Source: Streptomyces pristinaespiralis (GTDB lineage Bacteria > Actinomycetota > Actinomycetes > Streptomycetales > Streptomycetaceae). From it: 64,000 nucleotides of DNA. Positions 46,763-53,943 of this stretch are shown one piece after another. Under the pieces are notes generated by a model. The model saw nothing but the letters and a program-made list of their open reading frames with translations, made no database searches and was not told the DNA's origin. Where the stretch lies: NCBI RefSeq assembly GCF_001278075.1, contig NZ_CP011340.1:1116001-1180000 (forward strand). Reading direction: 5' to 3'. Each line of letters opens with the position of its first letter. The first letter of the stretch is position 1. A program made the position numbers and the translations under genes.

Positions 46763-47904
46763 CCGGCTCCCCCCTCCGCCCGTCCGGTCCTCCGCTCGCG
46801 CTCGTCGGCAATCCGGCCAACCGCCGTGTCACCCTCTTCCAGGCCGCGCTGCGTGCCGCCGGAGAGCCCGCCGCGCGGGTGGTGCCCTGGCTCGACGTAC
46901 TGCGCGGCCGGGCGGAGTTCCGGCCGGGCGAGCTGGTGCGGATCGACTCTCCGGGCGAGGACCGGGAGGTGGAGCGGGCGCTGCGCGGCGTGGCCGATCC
47001 GACCCGCGTGGAGGGTTCGGCGCTGTGGTACGAGCGGTTCACCGCCGCCGTACGCGACATCGCGGTCCGGGCGGAGGCGGGCGGAGCTCGTCTGCTCGAC
47101 GATCCGGCGGAGCTCGCCGTGCTGTTCGACAAGCGGCTGTGCCATGCGGCTCTGCTCGCGGCGGACGTGGCGGTGCCCCGGTCGCCGACCTCGGGAGCGG
47201 CCGCGCCCCCGGTGCGCGGCTGGGACGATGTGCGCTCGCTGCTGGCGGCGACCGGCCTGCGGCGGGTGTTCGTCAAACCGGCGCACGGCTCGTCCGCGTC
47301 GGGGGTGATGGCCCTGGAGACGGCGGGCGGCGGGCGGGTGCAGGCCACCACATCGGTCGAGCGGGACGCGGAGGGGCGGCTGTTCAACTCCCTGCGGGTG
47401 CGGCGCTACGGCTCCGAGCGTGAGGTCGCCGCGCTGGTCGACGCGCTCGCGCCGGACGGCCTGCACATCGAGCGCTGGGTGCCGAAGGCCTCGCAGCGCG
47501 GCCGGGTCGCCGATCTGCGGGTGGTGGTGGTCGCCGGCCGCGCCACCCACGCGGTGGTGCGGACGAGCCGCTCCCCCATGACCAATCTCCATCTGGGCGG
47601 CCTGCGCGGCGATCTCGCCGAAGCCCGTGCCGCGATGGAGGCCGCGGGCGCCGGTTGGGAGGAGGCCCTGGCGGTCTGTGAGCGGGCCGCGGCGTGCTTC
47701 CGGGGTGTCTCCCGCGTCGGGGTCGATCTGCTGCCGTCGACCGGCTGGCGGCGTTTCGCCGTCGGGGAGGTCAACGCCTTCGGGGATCTGCTGCCGGGAC
47801 TCACCGGGCTGCCCGGCAGCGGCGCGGAGGGCCAGGACACTTATGCGGCGCAGGTCGCCGCCGTACTACGCGGGACGAGGAACCACCGAAGTGCAACACC
47901 GTGA
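46759..47904 (+). CDS. STM4014 family ATP-grasp-like protein
   Basis: The product has 381 residues. The motif VFVKPAHGSSASGVMAL and the late VGVDLLPSTGWRRFAVGEVNAFGDLLPGL resemble an ATP-grasp ligase (Lys for ATP, Glu/Asn for Mg2+). The enzyme class would join a carboxylate to an amine or thiol using ATP; the substrate is unknown. The GTG start overlaps the LRR stop by four bases, and its 3' end overlaps the hydrolase gene by 14 bp. It is the expected second member of the STM4015-4011 set. Confidence 0.85.
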   Translation: MTGSPLRPSGPPLALVGNPANRRVTLFQAALRAAGEPAARVVPWLDVLRGRAEFRPGELVRIDSPGEDREVERALRGVADPTRVEGSALWYERFTAAVRDIAVRAEAGGARLLDDPAELAVLFDKRLCHAALLAADVAVPRSPTSGAAAPPVRGWDDVRSLLAATGLRRVFVKPAHGSSASGVMALETAGGGRVQATTSVERDAEGRLFNSLRVRRYGSEREVAALVDALAPDGLHIERWVPKASQRGRVADLRVVVVAGRATHAVVRTSRSPMTNLHLGGLRGDLAEARAAMEAAGAGWEEALAVCERAAACFRGVSRVGVDLLPSTGWRRFAVGEVNAFGDLLPGLTGLPGSGAEGQDTYAAQVAAVLRGTRNHRSATP

Positions 47905-48760
47905 CATCACCGCCGGCCAGGGCCGCGAGGCCACCGCGGCCGGCACGCCCGACATGAACGAGGTCGTGGGCCGGGACGACCTGCTGCTCGTCACGCTCGA
48001 CACCCTGCGTTTCGACGTCGCCGCCGAACTGGCTGCCGCGGGCCGGCTCCCGAACCTGGCCCGTCATCTCCCCGGTGGCGTCTGGGAGAAGCGGCACGCG
48101 CCGGGCAGTTTCACGTACGCCTCCCATCAGGCGATGTTCGCCGGGTTCCTGCCCACGCCGGCCGAACAGGGCCCTCACCCGAGGCTGTTCGCCGCCCGTT
48201 TCGCCGGCAGTGAGACCACCGCCGGACGGACCTTCGTCTTCGACACGCCCGACCTTGTCTCCGCCCTGGCGGGGGCCGGCTACCGCACGGTGTGCATCGG
48301 CGGCGTCGGGTTCTTCAACAAGCAGGGCCCGCTCGGGTCCGTGCTGCCGGGGATGTTCCAGGAGAGCCACTGGGAGCCGTCCTTCTCCGTCGCCTCTCCC
48401 TCGTCCTTCGAGGCGCAGGTGGAACGGGCGGAGCAGGTCGTGGCATCCCTGCCGCGCGAGCGCAGGCTGTTCCTGTTCGTCAACGTGCCCTCGCTGCACC
48501 AGCCCAACTGGTTCCACCTGCCGGGAGCGACCCGGGCCGACGGTGACTCCCGGGAGACGCACGCCGCGGCGCTCGAGTACGTGGACCGTCACATCGGGCG
48601 TCTGTTCGCCGCCGCGAGCAGCCGCCGCCGGTGCTTCGCGATCGTCTGCTCCGACCACGGCACGGCGTACGGCGACGGCGGTTTCACCGGCCATCGCCTC
48701 GGCCACGAGGCCGTCTGGACCGTCCCCTATGCCCACTTCTTCCTCGAGGCCTCCGCATGA
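47891..48760 (+). CDS. STM4013 family sulfatase/alkaline-phosphatase-fold hydrolase
   Basis: The product has 289 residues. The metal-binding LLLVTLDTLRFD segment near residue 35 and CSDHGTAYGDGGFTGHRLGHE near the end fit the alkaline phosphatase/sulfatase superfamily, although it is shorter than classical sulfatases. No CxPxR formylglycine motif is visible, so a phosphodiesterase or phosphatase role is more likely than sulfatase. GTG 47891 with GAGG upstream is chosen; ATG 47954 is the alternative. Its stop overlaps the next ATG. Confidence 0.85.
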   Translation: MQHRDITAGQGREATAAGTPDMNEVVGRDDLLLVTLDTLRFDVAAELAAAGRLPNLARHLPGGVWEKRHAPGSFTYASHQAMFAGFLPTPAEQGPHPRLFAARFAGSETTAGRTFVFDTPDLVSALAGAGYRTVCIGGVGFFNKQGPLGSVLPGMFQESHWEPSFSVASPSSFEAQVERAEQVVASLPRERRLFLFVNVPSLHQPNWFHLPGATRADGDSRETHAAALEYVDRHIGRLFAAASSRRRCFAIVCSDHGTAYGDGGFTGHRLGHEAVWTVPYAHFFLEASA

Positions 48761-50118
48761 GCACCCCCGCATCGACCCCCGCTCCCGCCGGCGCCGGCAC
48801 TCCGCGCCCGTACCAGAGCTACGTCTACGCCTATCCCCACAAGACGGCCTACCGCCCCCTCGAGGACCGGCCGGCGCTGAGCGCACTGTGGGCGCGGGAG
48901 CCGAAGGACGCCCTCTCGCTGTATCTGCATGTGCCGTTCTGCGAAGTCCGGTGCGGTTTCTGCAACCTGTTCACCAGGATCGGCGCACCTGACGAGCTGA
49001 CCGGGCGTTACCTGGACGCCCTGGACCGTCAGGCGGTCGCCGTGCGCGAGGCTCTAGGGGACGGCGCTCCGGTGCGGTTCGCGGCGGCCGCGTTCGGGGG
49101 CGGCACTCCGACGTTCCTGACGGCCGGGGAGCTGGAGCGGCTCTGCGACATCGCGGAGAAGCGGATGGGCGCCGACCTGAGCGCGGTGCCTCTGTCGGTG
49201 GAGACGTCGCCCGCCACGGCGACGGCGGACCGGCTGGCCGTGCTCGCCGACCGCGGCACGACCAGGGTGAGCATCGGCGTGCAGAGTTTCATCGACGAGG
49301 AGGCACGGGCCGCGGTGCGGCCGCAGCGCCGTGCCGATGTGGAGGCCGCCCTGGGCCGGATACGGGAGGCCGGCATCCCCGTCCTGAACATCGACCTGAT
49401 CTACGGCATCGACGGCCAGACCGAGCGGACGTGGCTCTCGTCGCTCGACGCCGCCCTGGCCTGGGAACCGGAGGAGCTGTACCTCTACCCGCTGTACGTG
49501 CGCCCGCTGACCGGTCTGGGGCGGCTGGGCGCGGCGGGCGACGCCGCCTGGGACGAGCAGCGGCTGCGTCTGTACCGCGCGGGCCGCGACCACCTCCTCG
49601 CCCACGGGTACGAGCAGGTGTCCATGCGGATGTTCCGCCGCGCGGGGGCGCCCTCGTCGGCCTCCGACGACCACGCCTGCCAGACGGACGGCATGATCGG
49701 GCTGGGCTGCGGCGCCCGCTCCTACACCTCTTCCCTCCACTACTCCTTCGACTACGCCGTCGACATGGGCCAGATACGCCGCATCATCGACGACTTCACG
49801 ACGGCGGAGGACTTCTCCCGGGCGGAGGTGGGCCGACGGGTCGACGAGGACGAGGCCCGTCGCCGGCACCTTCTCCAGTCGCTGCTGCAGGCGGAGGGGA
49901 TGGACGTGGCCGGCTACCGCGAACGGTTCGGCGCGGTCCCCGCCGACCACTTCGCCGCGGAGCTGGAGCGTTTCGGCGCCCGTGGCTGGCTCGACACGGC
50001 CGCCGCGCCCGGGCTGCTGAGGCTGTCCGCCGAAGGGCTCGCCCATTCGGACGCCGTGGGCCCCGAGCTGTTCTCGCCCGCGGTCCGTGCGGCCATGGCC
50101 TCGTACGAGCTGAAGTGA
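48757..50118 (+). CDS. STM4012 family radical SAM protein (HemN/HemW-like)
   Basis: The product has 453 residues. The [4Fe-4S] cysteines are C62, C66 and C69 in FCEVRCGFC; GGGTPTFL binds SAM, and TRVSIGVQSFIDE plus NIDLIYGIDGQTERTW follow the HemN/HemW pattern. HemW-like proteins can be haem chaperones, but the STM4012 branch is distinct and its reaction is unknown. ATG 48757 overlaps the hydrolase stop by four bases. It is one of two radical SAM enzymes in the operon, implying a radical modification step. Confidence 0.9.
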   Translation: MSTPASTPAPAGAGTPRPYQSYVYAYPHKTAYRPLEDRPALSALWAREPKDALSLYLHVPFCEVRCGFCNLFTRIGAPDELTGRYLDALDRQAVAVREALGDGAPVRFAAAAFGGGTPTFLTAGELERLCDIAEKRMGADLSAVPLSVETSPATATADRLAVLADRGTTRVSIGVQSFIDEEARAAVRPQRRADVEAALGRIREAGIPVLNIDLIYGIDGQTERTWLSSLDAALAWEPEELYLYPLYVRPLTGLGRLGAAGDAAWDEQRLRLYRAGRDHLLAHGYEQVSMRMFRRAGAPSSASDDHACQTDGMIGLGCGARSYTSSLHYSFDYAVDMGQIRRIIDDFTTAEDFSRAEVGRRVDEDEARRRHLLQSLLQAEGMDVAGYRERFGAVPADHFAAELERFGARGWLDTAAAPGLLRLSAEGLAHSDAVGPELFSPAVRAAMASYELK

Positions 50119-50126
50119 GCGGGTCC

Positions 50127-51008
50127 ATGGATCTGACCGTGCTGTACCGGGGCCCGTTGTCGTCCTGCGACTACGACTGTCCCTACTGCCCGTTCGCGAA
50201 GCGCCGCGACAGCCGGGAGCAGCTGCGCGCGGACCGCGCGGCGCTGGAGCGCTTCGCGGGGTGGGCCGCGGCGCAGACCGGCGACCGGCTGTCGGTCCTG
50301 TTCACGCCGTGGGGAGAGGGGTTGGTCCGCTCCTGGTACCGCCGGACCCTGACGGAGTTGTCGCACCTGCCGCACATCCGCCGGGTCGCGATCCAGACGA
50401 ACCTGAGCTGCCGGACCGACTGGCTGGCGGAGGCGTCCACGGAGACCCTCGCCCTGTGGTGCACCTACCATCCCGGCCAGACTCCTTATGACCGGTTCCT
50501 CGGCAAGTGCCTGGATCTGGTTCGCCGGGAGATCCGTTTCAGCGTGGGCGTCGTCGGCTTCCCTGAGCATCTGGAGGAGGCGCGCCGGCTCCGCGCCGAT
50601 CTGCCCGGCCACGTCTATCTGTGGGTGAACGCACCCGAGGGACACGAGCTCTCCGACGCGGAGGCGGACGCCTGGACGGAGCTGGACCCGCTCTTCCCCT
50701 ACAGCCGCCACCCGCACCGTTCCGCCGGGCTGCCGTGCCGCACGGGCGAGAGCGTCGTCTCCGTGGACGGCGACGGGACGGTGCGCCGCTGCCACTTCGT
50801 CCGCGCGGAGCTCGGCAACCTCTACGACGGCTCGTACCGCAGCGCGCTGCGCCCCCGTGCCTGCCCGCTCGCGGTGTGCGACTGCCACATCGGGTACGTC
50901 CACCTGGAGACGCTGCCGCTGTACGACGTCTTCGCCGGCGGTGTCCTCGAACGGATCCCGGCGCCTGTGGGGGGCTCGTCGGAACGGCCGCCCGGAAGCC
51001 CGCGCTGA
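50127..51008 (+). CDS. STM4011 family radical SAM protein
   Basis: The product has 293 residues. The cluster motif CDYDCPYC gives C14, C18 and C21. The C-terminal part has further cysteines (CRTGE, RRCHFV, CPLAVCDCHIGY), a SPASM-like pattern suggesting extra Fe-S clusters, as in peptide-modifying enzymes. ATG 50127 is used; GTG 50115 overlaps the previous stop as GTGA and would add four residues. It is the last gene of the operon. The substrate is unknown; a peptide or the LRR protein is a possibility. Confidence 0.88.
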   Translation: MDLTVLYRGPLSSCDYDCPYCPFAKRRDSREQLRADRAALERFAGWAAAQTGDRLSVLFTPWGEGLVRSWYRRTLTELSHLPHIRRVAIQTNLSCRTDWLAEASTETLALWCTYHPGQTPYDRFLGKCLDLVRREIRFSVGVVGFPEHLEEARRLRADLPGHVYLWVNAPEGHELSDAEADAWTELDPLFPYSRHPHRSAGLPCRTGESVVSVDGDGTVRRCHFVRAELGNLYDGSYRSALRPRACPLAVCDCHIGYVHLETLPLYDVFAGGVLERIPAPVGGSSERPPGSPR

Positions 51009-51114
51009 GGCTCCGGCCGGCCGGTGGCCGAGAGGGGGCCGCGCTTCCCGTTCCTCCCGTTGGCAGCGGCTGCCCCGTCGGCTCCCTTTTGTTCCGCGTC
51101 CCGCTCAGTGGGCG

Positions 51115-51265
51115 ACGACGGAGGCGGAGAGGAGCGTCGAGGTTTCCCGGCACCTCGCCGTACTGCGCCGCGCGGGTCTGCCCACGGCCCGGCGGCACGG
51201 TCGATACGGCCGTTACGCCCTCAATTCGCCCGATCTTGCGGCATTCGGCGCCGACCTGCCGGCGG
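51115..51265 (+). pseudogene. Remnant of an ArsR-type winged-helix regulator
   Basis: In one plus-strand frame, EVSRHLAVLRRAGLPTARRHG followed by RYGRYALNSPDLAAFGADL matches the recognition helix and wing of ArsR regulators. No start or N-terminal domain is recognisable upstream, and the frame then runs into non-coding sequence. This looks like a decayed fragment. The remaining 51009-51379 holds nothing else I can identify. Confidence 0.5.
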
Positions 51266-51379
51266 CCGCAGCGTGCCGAGTTCCTTCGCGGTCCACCGGC
51301 CGGGCCCCTGAGCGGAGACACCGGGCACTGCCGGGATCAGGTCGGCGGTCCGGTGTCGACCCGGGCCGGGGCGCCGCCC

Positions 51380-52171
51380 TCAGAGCGGCAGCAGGTCCGG
51401 GCGCTTGGCCTCCACGTGGTCGCCGGAGCTCTCGCCGCGGAGCCGCCGCCCGATCCAGGGCACCAGATACTCGCGTGCCCACTGGATGTCGTCCCGCCGC
51501 ACCTCGAGCGTCCCCCGCGGAGGCAGCGGCGGCCACGGCTGGTCGGGGTCGGCGGGCACCCCGATCCCGAGCACCTGGGCGGCACGCAGCGCGACCCGGG
51601 TGTGGCCCTCGGGCGACAGGTGGAGCCGATCGGCGTCCCAAGCACGCCGGTCCTGGACGGACTTGAGCGACCACAGGTCCAGCACGGGGCAGTCGTAGCG
51701 GTCGGCGATGGCCCGTACGTGGGCGGTGTAGGTGGCGATCTTGCCGCGCAGATGCCTCAGGACCGGTACGTCCCGGGTGTCGAAGCCGGTGGTCACCATG
51801 ACGGTGCCGACGGAGCCGGCGAGGTCGGCCACCGCGCGTTCGAAGCGCTCGGCGACGTCGTCGGGGTCGGAGCCGGGCCGGATGATGTCGTTGCCGCCGG
51901 CGCAGAAGGTCACCAGGTCGGGGGCGAGTTGACGCGCCCTCGGCACCTGCTCCTCGACGATCTGGTCGAGGAGGCGGCCGCGTACGGCGAGGTTGGCGTA
52001 CCGGAAGGAGTGCTCCGGCATCCGGTCGGCGAGCAGCACGGCGAACCGGTCCGCCCATCCGACGAATCTCCCGTCGGGCCCCGGGTCCCCCACGCCCTCG
52101 GTGAAGCTGTCACCGATCGCCGCGTACGACCCGAATACGCCACTGTTCTCTGTTCTCGAATCGTCTGCCAC
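51380..52171 (-). CDS. SGNH/GDSL hydrolase family protein
   Basis: The product has 263 residues and is predicted to be a serine esterase or lipase of the SGNH fold. The catalytic serine is in AIGDSFTEG (Ser22), block III is FCAGGNDIIRPG (the Asn of SGNH), and the Asp/His pair is in DRLHLSPEGH. No signal peptide is seen, so it is cytoplasmic. GTG 52171 (MADDSRTEN) is preferred over ATG 52192 for spacing to AGGAAGG. The substrate is unknown. It is a single gene. Confidence 0.88.
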   Translation of the reverse strand: MADDSRTENSGVFGSYAAIGDSFTEGVGDPGPDGRFVGWADRFAVLLADRMPEHSFRYANLAVRGRLLDQIVEEQVPRARQLAPDLVTFCAGGNDIIRPGSDPDDVAERFERAVADLAGSVGTVMVTTGFDTRDVPVLRHLRGKIATYTAHVRAIADRYDCPVLDLWSLKSVQDRRAWDADRLHLSPEGHTRVALRAAQVLGIGVPADPDQPWPPLPPRGTLEVRRDDIQWAREYLVPWIGRRLRGESSGDHVEAKRPDLLPL

Positions 52172-52343
52172 GGGAGCACATCCTTCCTCCATGGATGTGA
52201 CCTACGCGACCGTAAGGAGGGGTTGACGCGGCGTGATCTTTACCACCGTCACATTTCGGCCGGACAGGAATACGCGGAAGCCCCCGCTCCGCGTATGCGG
52301 AGCAGGGGCTCACCGGCAGACGGCGTACGGCCGGCCGGACGGC

Positions 52344-53258
52344 TCAGAGGGAGACGCCGTGCTCGCGCAGGTAGGCCAGCGGGTCGATGTCCGAACCGTA
52401 GGAGGGGCCGGTGCGGACCTCGAAGTGCAGGTGCGGACCGGAGGAGTTGCCGGTCGAACCGGACAGACCTATCTGCTGGCCACCGGTCACGGACTGGCCG
52501 CTGGAGACGGCGAGCGAGGAGAGGTGGGCGTACTGGGAGTAGGTGCCGTCCGTGTGCTGGATGACGACCTCGTTGCCGTAGGCGCCGCCCCAGCCGGCGG
52601 AGACGACGGTGCCGGCGCCGATGGCCTTGACGGAGCTGCCGGAGGGGGCGGCGAAGTCGACACCGGTGTGGTAACCGCTGGACCACATGGCACCGGAGGC
52701 CCGGTACGGAGTGGTGACGCCCGCGTCCACGGGGGCGGTGAAGCCGGAACCGGACGACGTGGTCGCGGTCTCCTTCGCGGGGGCCTTGGCCTGCGGAGCC
52801 TCGGCCTCGGGCGCGGCGGACCGCGAGTCGTCGCGCGACGGGCGGGCCTGCGACTCGGAGCGGGGCTCCGGGTCGTTCTTCGCCTTGGACTTGGCGCCGA
52901 TCGTCAGCTCCAGACCCGGGTGGATCAGCGACGGGTCGGCACCGATGGCACGCCGGTTGTCGTTGAAGAGCTGCTTCCAGCCTCCGCGGACGTCCTGCTC
53001 GTCGGCGATCTTGGACAGATAGTCCCCGGCGACGACCGTGTACGTCTTCGGGGCCTTCTTGGCGGCCGGGGCGGGCGCGGAGGCGGGGGCCGCGGCGGCG
53101 GCCTTCTCCGCCGTGGCCGGGGCCGCGGCCGGAGCGGCGTTGGCCGCGGTGGCGCCGAACAGCGGGAGCGCGATGGCGGCGCCACCCGTACCGGCGACGA
53201 CGAAGCCGCGGGTGATCGGGTTGGTCTTGGGACGGCGGTGCTTACCCTTCGCGGGCAT
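52344..53258 (-). CDS. Secreted LysM/M23 family cell-wall peptidase
   Basis: The product has 304 residues. The signal-like N-terminus (TRGFVVAGTGGAAIALPLFGATAANA) is followed by an Ala/Pro linker, a LysM-like domain (TYTVVAGDYLSKIADEQDVRGGWKQLFNDNR, about 70-120) and an M23 lysostaphin-type domain. The zinc ligands are His and Asp in YHTGVDFAAP and HxH in GPHLHFEV. It cuts peptidoglycan cross-bridges outside the cell. ATG 53258 has GAGAGGA upstream. Expression is probably controlled by the ydaO riboswitch in its leader, tying wall hydrolysis to c-di-AMP. Confidence 0.92.
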   Translation of the reverse strand: MPAKGKHRRPKTNPITRGFVVAGTGGAAIALPLFGATAANAAPAAAPATAEKAAAAAPASAPAPAAKKAPKTYTVVAGDYLSKIADEQDVRGGWKQLFNDNRRAIGADPSLIHPGLELTIGAKSKAKNDPEPRSESQARPSRDDSRSAAPEAEAPQAKAPAKETATTSSGSGFTAPVDAGVTTPYRASGAMWSSGYHTGVDFAAPSGSSVKAIGAGTVVSAGWGGAYGNEVVIQHTDGTYSQYAHLSSLAVSSGQSVTGGQQIGLSGSTGNSSGPHLHFEVRTGPSYGSDIDPLAYLREHGVSL

Positions 53259-53274
53259 GGCGCATTCCTCTCCG

Positions 53275-53450
53275 GCGCCTACGAGGTGAGCTGTCGGGTT
53301 CGGGCTGGAGATGCCCGGTCGCACACGTGGTGCGACTTCACCCCAAGCCGCCCGGATTGTCCGGATGCGGCGTACTACCTGGGTCCCCCGCTCCTGCCAC
53401 GCGTGGATAGGTTCGAATTCCGGGCGGCGGCAGGATTAGGCGGTCCGTCC
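53275..53450 (-). ncRNA. ydaO-type c-di-AMP riboswitch
   Basis: Read on the minus strand, the leader contains CGCCTAATCCTGCCG near its 5' end, GGGGTGAAGTCGC in the middle and CCGAACCCGACAGCTCACC then TCGTAGGCG at the 3' end. These are conserved blocks of actinobacterial ydaO/yuaA riboswitches. It ends 16-20 nt before the M23 peptidase start. In Streptomyces such switches lower expression of wall hydrolases when c-di-AMP is high. Boundaries are approximate. Confidence 0.8.
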
Positions 53451-53943
53451 GGATTGAGCGTGACCGTAGGCGAGTCGGGCGGCGCGGGACAAGCCGCGAC
53501 TTTCCACGATCAATGACCGCCGCCCCCACCTCACCGTTTCCCGGTCACCCTCCGTCGATAGGAGGCGGCCAATTACCTTGCCGACAACGGAATTCGCATC
53601 AGCGCCGCGGCCACACAACGTCACCGGTATGACGCTGCTCACGAGCCGGAACCCATCTCCCCTTCTTACGGGGCACGTTATGCGCAAACGTCTAATTCGG
53701 ACAGAAGGATCATATAGTGATCTAGTCCCGCACTTGCTCATCAAATCCCGCCACCCTTGCCCCACTTCGCCACCCGACGACGAAGGCCAGTGACCCCGGT
53801 CACTTCGGGCACCCGGCGCGAGCCCTCTTCCCGCCGCCTCACCAGCGCCTCCCGGGCTCCGCCGCTTCACGGGCCGCCGGCCACCTGGCTCCTGCGGCAA
53901 TTCCCCTGCTTCTTTACGCGTGAGGGGAATTGACGCCGGTGGA
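53451..53943. other. Intergenic region with promoter of the M23 gene and an AT-rich palindrome
   Basis: No gene is supported. It must contain the promoter of the riboswitch-peptidase transcript. The inverted repeat GATCATATAGTGATC (53708-53722) is strikingly AT-rich for this genome and may be a protein-binding site. The rest is GC-rich without coding bias. Confidence 0.45.

Noticed and set aside
53436..53900. Minus-strand 154-codon frame upstream of the M23 gene
   Set aside because: It covers the riboswitch leader and promoter region and lacks coding bias.
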